Under the pieces are notes generated by a model. It made no database searches and was not told the DNA's origin. It saw only the letters and a program-made list of their open reading frames with translations. DNA of 64,000 nucleotides from positions 19,256,918-19,320,917 of the forward strand of contig NC_049982.1 in the NCBI RefSeq assembly GCF_000003815.2, given 5' to 3'. How positions within the stretch are numbered: position 1 is the first letter of the stretch; every line of letters begins with the position of its first letter. Source of the stretch: Branchiostoma floridae (lineage: Eukaryota; Chordata; Leptocardii; Amphioxiformes; Branchiostomatidae). This document shows positions 35,601 through 48,198 of the stretch, piece after piece. The translations under genes and the position numbers were made by a program.

Positions 35601-37894
35601 GCTATGGTGCAAAAATTATCCACACCTTGGCTGTGTGCTTGACCATCCTGATGACCTCTCCCCTGACCTCCGGCCAGGCCGACACACTCTTGATGGCCAC
35701 CACATCTGACAGCCGCTTCACATACTCCTCCTGGTGGTCATCAATGTAACTGCAGGGAAGAGGAATAACTCATTTTACACAGTAAATACTGTAAATTACA
35801 GTACTGTTAATGTTGTGGCTATTGAATGTCATACATTTTGCAATAGAACTACCGTACAGAAACTTGCAATAAGACTTATAAGTTATATATTGCCATGATT
35901 ATAATTATTTCTTTATCATTCCTCGAAAGTGAAAGTTGTATCGATCAGCTTGGAATATGTCCAAGCCATGACATCATTCTTTTAGGCATCAATGGACCAG
36001 AACATATTGTATGCACTGAAACTGAAACATGTTTTCTCACTGCTTATCATTTGTTCAGATGAGCACCATATCATCAAGTGCTTTCAAATGAGCAAATGTT
36101 TACTGCTAAAGAAAATTTTTTGTCCAGCTAGCTTTAAACAGCCATCCCTGAGTATGTGTACAGTGGCCAAAATTGCATTTGTATGAGTAGTATAGATATT
36201 GATCATAATATAACAAAACACAGAAAATGTGAAAAAAAAATTGTTTTTATCTGAGAATGATAATTTTAAAAAATTATGATATGTTTACTCTGTGGTAGGT
36301 GGTGGATTTACTGTAGGGTGGTGTAAAAATGAAGGGAGAGGAAAATGTTTGTATTTTAAGAAACTTGAAAAGTTTAACATGTACTACTTCTTTCACCATA
36401 CTGACTCTTGTCCATAAGACCATATCAGCCTGTGTGTTTAGTCTTTTGTGTTTTACTGCACCAGTATAACAAACATCAGAGGTGCACAACAACATGATAA
36501 GACCAGTACCCAGTACACCATTGTGTTTGTTCTAGGTGAGGAAGTACACACCTGTGCAAACAGATACAAGTGTCTGCTTTTAACATATAATGTTAGAGTG
36601 TAAGTTGCCAACCTAAGCCAAGGTGTATTTTTTTATTAGATTTAGTCTAGATCCCTCCCCAAGTTCAAAAGTTATGGAGTGGAGAGATCAATTGATGGCA
36701 TTTACCTCAAGTGAGGGTATGAATTGCTAAATGAAAAGAAATAGGTGAAGTACATTTGTACATGTATTTACTACTTTGTCACCTCCTGCACAAAGACTGC
36801 TATGGCTTTGTGTGATGTAACAAAGACCACTAAACTCTAGTCACTAGACAAAAGGGTTGCTTGGTCATGTTGAAGCTGAGTCCAATCTAACTGAATGAAG
36901 CCCAGAGCTTTCTGAAGTCAGGACAAGAACCCTTCTGTGTTGGAGAAATATTGATGGGTTATATAGAGGGTCCGGACTCCCATTTTACCTGTCCATAGCT
37001 TACATCATTGGCACGCTGATATTGGCTGTTTGCCATGTCTTACATACACCAAATCAACAATGTGCAAGTGGTGAGGGGCCCAGACATCACCAAACCTGTC
37101 AAAGTAACCTACTGCACATCTGTACCTCACTCCTCTCATTCTTTTTGTTCCATCTTTTCCCCCTTAGTTAGAGATGTTTACCTGGCACAGCTGCCAGAAA
37201 TTCCTTAGCTGGGGAGGTGCCTTATGTATGTAGTGTTGCTAAAGACGGAAGATGGTTACATATTAACCACTGCACAACCTACAACATCTGTTGTATGCTG
37301 AAGTGGGTCCTGCTGGCTTACGTGTCATGTACTTTTGTTTCCCATTTGTCTTTAATCACCTGAATTCTCTGCGAAAGTTCCAAGTATGATGGTGGAGGAA
37401 CGGGGTGAATTTTATGGTAGGTTGTCTGACACCCTGACAAACGTACAAATTACATTTAATTTTTAAGATCAAAGAGCGCAAACAACAGTGAGAACTTAAG
37501 AGTAAACGAAAAGAAAAACAAAATTCCATCGAGGTTGGGTGGCGGAAAACAAATATTTGAGAAAGCATAGCAAAATTCTATTCTATTATTTTTCTCTAGC
37601 AGCCGTGACAGTTTCGGTGACATCATTTGCTTTCCTTTCACTTTCAGTACGAAGTACACTTTGTTTTTACCGAGCTCGCTGAGCGCCCCCCTCCCACATC
37701 ACCAGCTCCCGTGATATTCGCAGCTCTGATACGAGGCGAGCACACATTTTTCACTAACATTTCTCTTCCTACATACAAGTCATCTTCTCGTACACAACCA
37801 CACCGGCCTGATACCTTCAAGCAGTAAAGAAAGAGGTGAAAACAAGCCCGCAGACTGACCTGAAGATCTTCTGCAGGAACTCTGGGGCCGCCAT
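29643..37894 (-). CDS. CNDP2: CNDP2-like cytosolic metallodipeptidase (M20)
   Basis: Fourteen coding positions on the minus strand give 477 aa (human CNDP2 has 475): 37860-37894, 35626-35749, 35210-35380, 34685-34765, 34243-34317, 33367-33447, 33097-33170, 32704-32778, 32252-32396, 31779-31878, 31305-31476, 30835-30920, then either 30334-30500 or 30116-30282, then 29643-29690. All phases match. M20 metal and catalytic motifs are present: [32 protein letters not shown] and GAHSQNE. The enzyme hydrolyses dipeptides such as Cys-Gly with two metal ions in the cytosol. There is no signal peptide, which separates it from secreted CNDP1. A nested transposon sits in the intron between 33447 and 34243. 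Confidence 0.95.
30116..30282 (-). other. CNDP2: Alternative CNDP2 exon 13b
   Basis: The 167-nt exon enters in phase 1 and leaves in phase 0, exactly like exon 13a 51 bp away. Its acceptor is ATTAG and its donor GTAGGT. The encoded segment runs from [14 protein letters not shown] to KNYIMG and keeps the active-site GAHSQNE. Using both 13a and 13b would shift the frame, so they must be alternatives. Confidence 0.9.
30334..30500 (-). other. CNDP2: Alternative CNDP2 exon 13a
   Basis: The 167-nt exon has acceptor AACAG and donor GTACGT. It encodes a segment from [14 protein letters not shown] to KNYIQG. It differs from 13b at ten positions by my reading, among them NC/GM, E/D, G/C, QE/AD and DR/NK, and is identical through [23 protein letters not shown]. 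Confidence 0.9.
33488..34121. mobile_element. Outer MITE-like element interrupted by a second one
   Basis: TGTAAATGC at 33488 and GCATTTACA at 34113-34121 are inverted ends. Inside them, GGCGGTGGTTTGAT, TTGCGGTAGC and AAAACCACCGCGAA recur in inverted orientation around the inner element. It lies in a CNDP2 intron. Confidence 0.6.
33601..34019. mobile_element. Inner MITE, 9-bp TSD, Mutator-like
   Basis: The 419-bp element begins TAGCCCGGGTACCATCCGG and ends with a near-perfect reverse complement. The inverted repeats extend about 40 bp with a few mismatches. GGACTACAG at 33592-33600 and again at 34020-34028 is a 9-bp target-site duplication. Long TIRs with a 9-bp TSD are typical of Mutator-like MITEs; the superfamily is inferred. 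There is no transposase. A tandem duplication of about 42 bp (two TACAGTCGCTTCT units) lies at 33640-33702. Confidence 0.85.
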
Positions 37895-39175
37895 GTTGGA
37901 TCAAAGGATGTCACGAGGTGTGAGGCCGGGTCATCACAACAATATTTCTACATCGCTCCGTCAAACAAATTCATTCACCTCAAATCTCTCATCAGACTTT
38001 CCGAAACAGAATGATGAATTTTTCTTTTGTTAATTTATCTTTTTTATCTAATATTTCATTAGGTTCTGGTTCCTATCGTATTGATAGTTGAATGTGAATT
38101 TCGTGACCGTGATTTGAAATGGTACAGTCCATTGCCACGCCCCTCCGAAAACTGAGGCACGTGGGTCGCCGTGACCCTGGGCACCATCTAGTGTAGCTTT
38201 GATCGTAGATGATTCACCGACCACTATTCTCTTTCGGCCACTTGCATGAACAAAAAGAATTTGGATTTGCTGAATCTAGCTAACCGTTGTAGAATAACTG
38301 GACTGGTCAGGTCCAGGATACCGAAATCAGCACCACGGTCAGGCCTGTCGTATTTTTCACAAGGCATAGATATGATTTTAAATAATCCAACACTACAAAT
38401 ATAGAGGAAACATTTTGTAGCACTACATATATATTATGGAGCAAAATGTGCTCATTTAATGGCCATCGCGAATCAAACAGATATAGATAACAAACAACTA
38501 ATTTATGTATTGCAAATGACAAAGTAAGCCTTAAATATGCCAATTACATTCTAATTTGCATAACCATCAAATCATATCAAGCATCCCTTAAGCTATCTGC
38601 ATACCAAAAATCATGATGATACGTTTATCCCTTCTTGAATTATTCTCCTTCACATCTGAAACTAAACCGGATCCTGCAGTTCCAAAAAAGCCACTAGAGG
38701 ACCCAAACATACCCCACTTACTCTCTGCCCCAAGAGATATCAACCATTCAAAAATCACGACTGTAGCATTTCCAGAACTCGAGATATTAAACCCGGAAGT
38801 TCCTCTTAAGTACCATAGCAAGCCGCTAGAGAGCCCAAAATCTAATCAAGGTCAGCCAGACCTACCCACGTACCAAATTTAGATCCATCCAGGCATTCTG
38901 GAGTTACGCTGGTCAACTACACACAAACACACAAACACCACCGAAAATAAAACCTTCTAGCGAAGGTAACAATAATGAGATGTAGATCTATTTTTTACTC
39001 CAGTCAGAAATAACCTATCATGGCTGCACGGTAGACTGTGTAGACTCTGGTCGTGTGTAAACACTCACATGTTTTATTTGTTTATCAACCGTGCGGAACG
39101 TAGGTCGATCAAGTATGCTGACTGTGCCTTGGCATTTATCCAGCTGAACTACATTGTGTACATGAACGAAACAAA
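37895..39175. other. Divergent intergenic region, CNDP2 / GH1
   Basis: It contains the CNDP2 promoter side (GC-richer, no clear TATA) and the upstream region of the glycosidase. About 38546-38990 looks like a dispersed repeat: two related sub-blocks around AAGCC(A/G)CTAGAG and a 3' end rich in ACACAAACAC. The frame at 38613-38882 in it is not credible as a gene. Confidence 0.4.
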
Positions 39176-42100
39176 ATGCTGTTCTTTTTTACTTTTTTAA
39201 TCGCGTTGACCATGGTACACTGTGCTCATTACGACTATGGCGAGTACGACCGAACCAGGGACGATTTCAGACCAGGTACGTTTCCTGACGGCTTCATCTG
39301 GAGCACTGCCACGGCGTCCTACCAGATCGAGGGCGCCTGGAACGTGGACGGCAAAGGTGAGTCCATCTGGGACAGGTTCTCCCACACACCTGGTAAGGTA
39401 GACCGCGGGGACACTGGAGACGTGGCCTGTGACAGCCACAACAAGTACCGAGAAGACGTGCAGCTCATGAAGGCCATGGGTCTGAAGTACTACCGCTTCT
39501 CTCTGTCATGGCCGCGGATCTTTCCCGACGGTACTGTAGCGGGCGGTGTCAATCAAGCTGGAGTCGACTACTACAATAACGTCATAGACGAACTGCTCGC
39601 AAACGGCATCACCCCGATGGTGACACTTTACCACTGGGACCTCCCGCAGGCCCTACAGGACAGGTACGGAGGGTGGGTGAACGAGGAGATTGTCGAACAT
39701 TATGATAACTACGCCACCTTCGCGTTCCAGACCTTTGGCGACAGAGTCAAATATTGGTTAACTTTTAACGAACCGATGGTACTCTGCTCCTTGGGTTACA
39801 CGTCAGGCGAACACGCCCCCGGGATCCACGATCCAACATCAGTCTCAGGCTTGAGCTGTGGACATACACTTCTGAAGGTATTGTGTGATAATTGAAAATA
39901 CCTTTCTTATCTTCTAAGTTATAGTAGTGCAGGCCGGGCGTTAACAACTTTAACCAAATTCATTATTGTTCACTGACTTAATTTGAACCCTACCTGACCA
40001 TGGTATAGGCCAAGGCCGATCGTATAGCCCCACCTAGCGGCGGCCAGAAGAATCGTCGGCAAAGTTGTGTACTGTTCAGTACTAGTGCGTTTTGTATCTA
40101 AGAGCATATTTTCAATGTTTTACATTGTGGTAGACATGTCATTCGTACGATGCAGTTAGATAGTCTTCCATTCTCATTATACGTCATTGATATTTTACCG
40201 TAGGCCCATGCCAGAGCGTGGCACACATACAACACAACCTTCCGACAACTTCAGGGAGGAAAAGTCGGGATCGCTCTGAGTCTTTTGTGGGCGGAGCCTC
40301 GTGACCCTGACCTTCCAGCCGACGTCTCGGCAACAGACCGTGCAATGCAGATGATTAATGGCTGGTTTGCACAGCCCATCTTCGGAGACGGAGATTACCC
40401 TAACGTCATCAAAGAAACAGTGAGTAGAACGTCTGACTGCCATGATCTTGTTTGATTTTCTTTGGCAGGGTGAATCAGACAAGTGAGCTCCATAATCTAA
40501 CGTTGTATGTTATACGTAAAAAAGCAGTTACTGAAGCAACGTTAACTGGATATGATTTTGGAGACGGTCAGACGTTTCAGACAACCAATCGGTATCTTTC
40601 GTCAGTGACTAGAGAGATCTTGTTTGAGAGAGTAAAGGGGGGCTACGTATGGAACTTCTGCACTTGGGTCCTTGGGATCTCGTCTAACCGGAAAAAATCC
40701 GAAATCATATCCACTTGCTTGAGTAACTGCGTTTTGGCGTATCTTGTTACCTGGATGTCTAACCTTCATCGACGTGTTTGTATGTTAATTTTACAGGTAC
40801 AGAAACTGAAGTCGCAGTTGACAGAGGTTCCTGAATTCACCGACGAGGACAAATCTCTCATCCATGGGTCGGCGGATTTCTTGGGTGTGAACCATTATTC
40901 ATCAAGAATCACTTCTGACAAACCCATCGACATACAGGTAGGCCGGAGCAGGTATACATCTTGTTGCCAAAATTGAACTCATAAAAGATGTTTTCTGTGA
41001 AGCCGAAGTAAGGAAAAGGAACAATAGTACTTTTAACCGTATGAGAAAGATGGAAAGTGCCATTCAAAACAGAAATTGTCATTTATATGATAACATTTTG
41101 GGTTTTCTTTGACTACCGCGCGCGGTCATATACTGTTTGTACCTGTTTTACTTAGACACAGAGCGTCTTTGAGTCGTTTCAAATGACCACCGCCCCGGAG
41201 TGGCCACGTGGTCAGTCTGACTGGTTGTTTGCAGTACCATGGGGACTCCGCAGACTTCTCAAATATATCAAGGTACATTAATGTACGTACTGGGTATCCA
41301 GCACGTGTTTAGAGCGCTAGGAGACGCATAGATCCAAAAATACAAAGTTATAATACTTTACGCAGAGGGATTTTTTTTCGTAAACCATCGCGTTTAAGTC
41401 ATTTTCGATCTGCATGAACTTTTATGAAGTGGTCGCACATCTGATGGGAAGTCACTGTGCCCCTGCCATACATACAAACAAACCAGATTTTCAATAATAT
41501 TTATTTGCCATATGTTTCTGTTCTTTAATTTCTCCTGGCTGGAAGGAGCACTATGGAGATCCCGATGTGTACATCACGGAGAACGGTTGGTCTGACGGTG
41601 ACGTACAGCCGCCCGTCATGGAGGACACGGGCCGCATCTGTTACTACATGACGTATATCGATGAGGTACTAAAAGGTAAGCGGCATGGTTGGAAAGAAAA
41701 TAACCTAAAAATACGATAAGTCTTGTAAGCACGGTTAAGTGCTTTATATATCGACATCGAATCTCATCTGGCGATTTTCCCATTTTACTTCATCAGTTTA
41801 TGGCACAGATTCTGGCACAATTTTATTTTGGCTATTCATTATGATAGCTATTCGTTACCAAAATATGCATGAGACGAACTCTTATCTCCATAATTGTGTC
41901 GTCCTTGTTAGCAACCCTCTTGAAATTTTACTGTTATATCTCATGTCTGTTTTTGCCTTGTGGCAAAAATTACGCAGTATTAGGTAAATAGCTGATGTTG
42001 TGCTGATTTGAAGATAAAAATCAACTGCAATATCTTTCTGTGTTGTTCATATTTCTCTGTGTGTAGCGATTGAGGAGGACCAAGTCAAGGTTCGAGCCTA

Positions 42101-42338
42101 CACCGCTTGGTCTTTCATGGACAACTTTGAGTGGACCCGGGGCTACACCGAACGGTTTGGGCTGCACTATGTTAACTTCACCGACTCGAACCGGCCCAGA
42201 ACACCTAAACAGTCCGCAAGCTTCTACAAGGACGTCATCGCCAACAACGGCTTCCCCAAGGGGGCAGAGGTCACTAGAATTGTTCAGGACATGTGGGAGC
42301 AGTGCCGGGGCAGTGACACTGTAAAAGAGGAGCTATAG
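39176..42338 (+). CDS. Secreted GH1 beta-glycosidase (lactase/klotho-like)
   Basis: Six exons (39176-39877, 40204-40419, 40797-40937, 41156-41272, 41546-41675, 42067-42338) join to 525 aa. A signal peptide (LFFFTFLIALTMVHC) precedes one complete GH1 barrel: FPDGFIWSTATASYQIEGAW, then TFNEP with acid/base Glu at about 199, DFLGVNHYSS, and the nucleophile motif ITENG with Glu at about 404, then AWSFMDNFEW near the C-terminus. Both catalytic glutamates are present, so it should hydrolyse beta-glucosides or galactosides, unlike klotho domains that have lost one. It is single-domain, unlike vertebrate LPH. The natural substrate cannot be read; a digestive or lysosomal role is plausible. Confidence 0.92.
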
Positions 42339-42463
42339 AGCAAAAGCAACAAGAAATCTTTTTAAAAAAGCTGTGCCTTGCCGCGTATTTTATGTTATTT
42401 TGGTAAGTTAGACTAGATTCTACGCTTAAAAATCCCGAGTTCCACATGTCGCCCCCCTCCCCG

Positions 42464-42724
42464 CTCATTATCATAATTTATGTCAGATGAATTATTGGCA
42501 CATTAAACAGGTTTTGTAAAACTTTTTGACCCACAATGAATATGCATTATTTTTTATTACAAACTAAGTTCCTTCTGATGCAATTTGTGATATATATTTA
42601 TATAAACATGGTGAGTTAAAGCGTAGGTTTATTACGCTGGACCACATACAGTAACATGCGTCTAGAAGAGCGTTTTAATACTCGCCTGGAATGTACCATT
42701 GTCTAACTAAGCCATGAAACTGGG
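42464..42724 (-). repeat. Dispersed repeat, copy B
   Basis: Reverse complement of 2214-2470, about 125 bp past the glycosidase stop codon, so it may supply or sit in the 3' UTR. Confidence 0.85.
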
Positions 42725-44250
42725 CCGCGATTAGCCGCGAGTGAGCGAGCGAGCGATTAGCCGCGAGCGAGCGTGGTCCAGTGCATGGATTGGCTTGCGT
42801 CCCTAATGTTTGTGTACCCTTAGGGGTCAACTACATATGAGTATGGTCATTGTATCGAATGGTCATTACTAATTTTGAACTGTCACCTTCCAGCAAAAAG
42901 AAGGGCCTTTGGAAGGGGCTTTGGAAGGGCTGGGTTAACAGGTCCGTCCATCCATGGAACCATGGAAGAAAGCTGGCAATTTGAGCTATTGTGTTAGGGT
43001 GACCTTTGTGGCATTATGGCAGATGTAATCACTACAGAACGAATGAACGTCTATTATGTCGAGAATGAGTCGTGACATACAGATTTCGGAAAATCACCTT
43101 ATTACTTATGTAAGACATGTAATGTTGCGATGTTCATGAGTGGTTGTATTATATTATGAATACTTTGTACTTACAATATTGTCAATATTACATTTTTACG
43201 GATTACCGCACACTTCTGTTAATTGCACGAAATCAACAATGAACAAACTGAAATGTAATAGATGGCTAACGCTCAAAACGAAATACGTTTCGCTTCTAAT
43301 CAATCTTACTTCGCGCACGGTAATATTTGCCATGTGACATGTAATGTGTTCCGAACACAAAGATTGTTCACTTAAAGAGCGCAAGCAGACCTGTGACGAC
43401 GAACTTGAACATGTAGGAGTCTGTCTTAGCTCAACTGACAGACAATACATAGCTTGGAATAGAAATGCCTCCATCTAAACTTGGTGTTGAACACCATGCA
43501 CAAAAGGAAGAAAAAACGCACAACGTTACACTGTAGCATATAAATATGCCTGTCCCTGGTGCTGAAGGCTATATCCTCGTGTTATCGCCAAGTAGGACAG
43601 ATAGATTTTTGACATTCTATATTCCTTGCGCTGTGCCTTTTACGGAAAGAATAAGATTTCAACTCCTGTGTTGGTAGAATTGTGAGAAAGATTCTGTACC
43701 ATAAATAGTTGTCTTTGAAAAAATGGAAAAGTTTCAGACGTGAACGTACTTGTCCTTGGTGCTGAACAAAGATCTGTGCCCAGTTCTAAGGTTACAGTCG
43801 AATCGCCATGCACATAAGACACAAACTAGTCAATTGCGCTGTACTCTATAGACATAGCAGAAGCAGGAGGGGGAATACCAGGGATTGATGTCTGACATAT
43901 TAAATAGTTTAGAACCACCCGCTTGTTCACTTATATAACGATGCAGCTATATCATCAATATAGTGCCGAACTTTATTGAAAAAGTCCAGAACGTTGCAAT
44001 GAGGGACAAGTTGTCAAATCGACAAATCATGATTCAGTTGGTGATCATTGGATTCAATGATTCTGAGAAGAACGAAACAATTCCTTAATTCAGGCATTAT
44101 ATTAATTTGCATTGGCCACGCCTTTGCTGATCAGTCCTTTTGGTCAGGCACTTTTGTTGCTTCTCGCGGACAGTCCCAACATGGCCGTAGGCGGATTTCA
44201 TTACATTTATTGAACAGGTGAGGCGGGATCCGGTAACGTGTGAATAAAAC
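42725..44250. other. Intergenic, upstream of MOGS
   Basis: A short GC-rich patch at 42727-42776 repeats GATTAGCCGCGAG and GAGCGAGC. The rest shows no supported gene. The MOGS promoter presumably lies near 44100-44250; no TATA box was seen. Confidence 0.4.
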
Positions 44251-45126
44251 ATGAGTCTCACGGCTGACCAAACATCAATGGGCGCAGAAATAGCTCCGAA
44301 CGAGGGCGGGGATCCGGCGGAGCTGCCGGGGGACTCTGACGACAGCCAATCGGAGACAGAAGAGTCGGAATTCGGCGAAATCTTCGTGGCAGACGAGCCG
44401 AGCGAGACCGAACAAGATGGCGACCTCCATGAAGTGAAGCAGCTGTCAGCAGGGGAGGACCCGGAACACGCCGCCAAATGGGAACCAGATGACACGGAGT
44501 GTGTACTAAACGAGGACGAGGAAGGTATGGTTCGACATAGGAAACCACCGGCGGCAAAATCCAACGGAGCGACCGGTGACGAGAGTGAGAAGGGCTCGGA
44601 GGATGGGTACATACAGCAGGGCAGACGTACGGCGAGGAACCGGCAGATGTCATGGGGACAGATACTGAAGACTTGTGCCGGTATATTTCTCGTCCTGAGC
44701 GGAGCGGTTGGGTACGTGAAGTACCAGGAAGTTTTGCGGTCCCGTGTCAACACGCCTCTGGACGCGCCCAGAGTTGTGGAGGAGGGTGCTACCGGCGCGA
44801 CGCGCTCCCCGGACAGGTTCTGGGGTACGTACCGCTCCAATGTTTACTTCGGCATGAAGACGCGCAGCCCCCGCTCCCTGGTGACGGGGATGATGTGGAT
44901 GGTGCAGTACTCCCGAGCCGTGCCCAGGATCGTGCGGCCCGAGGTCAGGCACACCTGCGAGCAGGGGGACGGGCTGCCCCGCTACGGCTGGCTGCAGCAC
45001 GACGGCGTCAACTTCGGCATGCAGGAGATCATCGACAAGAACTTCAGCATGGTCACCGAGTTCGTCAAGCGGCCTGGTGGGGACCACGGTGGTGACTGGA
45101 CATGGAGGATCACCGCCAGTCCCAGG
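44251..45126 (+). CDS. MOGS: Mannosyl-oligosaccharide glucosidase, first exon only
   Basis: One exon of 292 codons ends at AGG|GTAGGT. The first 132 residues are cytosolic, highly acidic and Ser/Glu-rich. A membrane anchor follows at about 138-157, then the luminal GH63 start with RFWGTYRSNVYFGMKTRSP (from about 187), RHTCEQGDG, YGWLQHDG and TEFVKRPGGDHGGDW. These match human MOGS (glucosidase I), the ER enzyme that removes the first glucose from N-glycan precursors. The catalytic GH63 barrel should lie in later exons, which are absent: only 206 bases follow before the 100-N gap, and the sequence after it belongs to the duplicated block. The antisense frames in this exon are shadows of its high GC. 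Confidence 0.9.
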
Positions 45127-45332
45127 GTAGGTTTGTTTATGTTGGACATCGGTACAGCAACAACAACAACAACATGTGGGGAATGTGTACATGATTGATC
45201 ATCCAACGTTTTAGGAATTTAAATTATGTTATTTCTCAGCATATGGTAACTAGTTAGCATACCAGATGAATAGTTTTAAGATTAAGTATTCATAAGGTAT
45301 ATTCATGTAATTTCAATTTCTATGGAGAAAAT

Positions 45333-45432
45333 NNNNNNNNNNNNNNNNNNNNNNNNNNNNNNNNNNNNNNNNNNNNNNNNNNNNNNNNNNNNNNNNNNNN
45401 NNNNNNNNNNNNNNNNNNNNNNNNNNNNNNNN
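45333..45432. other. Assembly gap, exactly 100 N
   Basis: One hundred N is the usual placeholder for unknown size. It separates the truncated MOGS gene from the second copy of the duplicated block. Confidence 0.99.
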
Positions 45433-46415
45433 TTCTGGCATGAGCAAGCAATCCTTACTAGTATGCTAGTAGTGTAAGTCATCAACTTTTCCGTGACTGT
45501 GCCATCTCTCTCTAGTGTAAGCTTCCAATGATGTTAAATGCCAAGACGTGAAGTTAATCTGATTAGCGATTGCAATATATAGTCTTCCCATAAAGTGCAC
45601 GCATGATATATTGCAGGCATATTGTTATTTTGTGTAGAAAGTGTTGTTTTTAATTTGTTTTGACTGTTTATCGATATCGTTGTTCAGGACTTAAAGCCAG
45701 TAAATTATACACTCCAGTGACACGTTTATAATTAGATCTAAGTTGTTATTAGTTGCCCCAGCGTGCGCCGTCCAGAGTTGCTAGCAGACACTTGTGAAAC
45801 TGTACCTTTTAGTGCAACCACCTGATTTATGTTACTGTGAATGTTTTATCAGTTTTGAATAAATTTTTTCTTTAAAAACATGGACTTGTGAAATGACTTT
45901 TTCTCGACATCCATTCTGGGAGCAAGATACATATGTATGATGCTGATACCTGTATTTCCGTAAGAACGTTATTGTAAAAGAAATAACTTACTTTGCCAAA
46001 GATCCTTTTGCTTGAATTTCAACTATGACTATATTCGTCGGCCGATTGATTTGATATACATGTAGGATCATATAGACGGGTCCTTTGGTGAAAAATAGCG
46101 GAGGGTATTTCAAACTTCAGTCAGACTACTAGTATCAAACTGTCACCAATGATGATACAACAGAAAACACAAAGAACATCAAATAAATGTGCAATATAAC
46201 GTTGCGGCAAAAGGTGACCACGTGACAAAGAGACTACTTTGCAAAAGGCACCTCTAAGATTGACACCGGATGTGAGCTTTAGTGTCATTGAACTTATAGA
46301 CACTGCAAAAAAATGATAACCGCCGTTTCCGTATTGGCAGCCGTTTGTGAAAATTTACATACGCCTCCTTCTCAGAATGCGGAAAGAAATCTGGCAAGCC
46401 ACGTGTTTAAATGGA

Positions 46416-46421
46416 TATAAA
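46416..46421 (+). promoter_or_regulatory. TATA box, dermatopontin-2 copy
   Basis: Same TATAAA as at 18617, 47 bp before the ATG at 46468. Confidence 0.7.
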
Positions 46422-46467
46422 GCTAGGAAAGGTCCTGAAGAGATTTACTTTAGATTTTGCTCTTGAC

Positions 46468-47532
46468 ATGGCGTCTCTTCTCGTCCGCGCTATCCTGACC
46501 ATCGCCGTGGTGGGATTGTTGTTCGCGCAGGACGCCGCCTTTTGGCTCAGGCGAGGTTCTCGTCGCCCCCGTCCCCGTCCCCAGCCCCGCTGCCCGGACC
46601 CCACCGCCGTCCTGCCGGGCGCACAGACCACCTGGGACGACACCTTCACGTTCCTGTGCCCGGATTTCCAGGTCATCAGACGTATCCGGAGCGCTTACTG
46701 CAACACGGCTAGAGACAGGGTGTGGCGGTTCGACTGCGAGTCCATCCCCGGCGTGTCCGTGTTCCATGAGCTGTTCTGGTCCGGCTGGGTGAATAACTAT
46801 GGTGGCATCATGAACTACCAGTGTCCGTTTAACGCCATCATCACGGGGTTTAAGAGCCAGCACAACGATGGCAGGGAGGACCGCAGGTGGAATGTGAGTT
46901 TCTGACAGTCTGACGGTTTCTTCTTTTCTTAGATTTTAATAAATCGTAAAATATAATGATTTTTTTTCTTTAGAGCATCTGCAATCTGATGTAAAATTGA
47001 TTGCGTTGTAAATTTCAGAACATCCTGAATATTTTTTTAAACAAAATTCTTTTCGGCTTTGTAGTAAACCAATGGCCTGTTGAGTAAGTTAGTCGAATTT
47101 TCCGAAGCTCGATGTTTCTGACTTAGGGAGACTTAAGAGATGCTGCTACTGTGGGCCAGTAGTTCAGTGCCTAGAAGTGGTTTTGCACTGAGCAAACTCC
47201 TTTAAGAAAATAGGCCGCTTTGCAACAGTGGCACTGACCAATGCCATACTTTTCGAGCAAATCGCTGTTAACACTGAAAGGGGAAGTTGAAAACCGCACA
47301 TGTTATCGAGGGCATTTTCACTTATCAGTTTTTGATAGAGGTAATTAAATAAGTGATACTTACTATGCCATTCTCCCCTATCAAAGGTCCGGTGCTCCAA
47401 GGTCTACGATATGGTCACGTTTAACAACGTCCTGTCCAACGTCACCAACGAACTTGGCCTGCCGGGCGACTACAACGTTTCTGATGGCTTCTACCTGAGG
47501 GGCATGCACAGTTACCATGACAACGACTACGG
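46468..47532 (+). CDS. Dermatopontin-family protein 2, second copy, incomplete
   Basis: Exons 46468-46893 and 47387-47532 are in frame and nearly identical to the gene at 18669. Two changes alter the protein in exon 1: FGQ to FAQ in the signal peptide, and FMCP to FLCP. The expected 46-nt last exon would fall in the 414-N gap that starts at 47785, so the gene is incomplete in the assembly, not necessarily in the animal. Exon 2 shows no difference that I found. Confidence 0.85.
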
Positions 47533-47784
47533 GTAAATAAACAAATTTCATCACGTGCACGTTACATACATCTCAGTTGTTAGGCTTATAAACACCGTAA
47601 AAGAAATAGAGGTAACGTTAAGTTACAGACGATGTGCAGAAAGTAACCGAAGTAATCATTGGATTTAATGTCCAAAATATTTCACTTATAGACTTTTGAA
47701 TGTAGCGGACACATTAACTTTTTGGCCTAGATGTGGACAGTATAACTCAAACAGTTTAGAATATTTTTTTCTGTTGAAAATCTA

Positions 47785-48198
47785 NNNNNNNNNNNNNNNN
47801 NNNNNNNNNNNNNNNNNNNNNNNNNNNNNNNNNNNNNNNNNNNNNNNNNNNNNNNNNNNNNNNNNNNNNNNNNNNNNNNNNNNNNNNNNNNNNNNNNNNN
47901 NNNNNNNNNNNNNNNNNNNNNNNNNNNNNNNNNNNNNNNNNNNNNNNNNNNNNNNNNNNNNNNNNNNNNNNNNNNNNNNNNNNNNNNNNNNNNNNNNNNN
48001 NNNNNNNNNNNNNNNNNNNNNNNNNNNNNNNNNNNNNNNNNNNNNNNNNNNNNNNNNNNNNNNNNNNNNNNNNNNNNNNNNNNNNNNNNNNNNNNNNNNN
48101 NNNNNNNNNNNNNNNNNNNNNNNNNNNNNNNNNNNNNNNNNNNNNNNNNNNNNNNNNNNNNNNNNNNNNNNNNNNNNNNNNNNNNNNNNNNNNNNNNN
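47785..48198. other. Assembly gap, 414 N
   Basis: It removes the last exon of the dermatopontin-2 copy and the start of the LIPT1 copy. By homology the missing stretch in copy 1 is about 20005-20642, longer than the stated gap. Confidence 0.99.

Noticed and set aside
38613-38882. 89-codon plus-strand frame between CNDP2 and the glycosidase
   Set aside because: It lies in a repeat-like block with two related sub-blocks and an ACAC-rich end; the peptide looks like translated repeat.
44097-44840. 247-codon minus-strand frame opposite MOGS exon 1
   Set aside because: It is a GC-rich shadow of a well-supported exon with clear MOGS motifs; the frames at 44258-44653 and 44650-45192 are the same kind of shadow.
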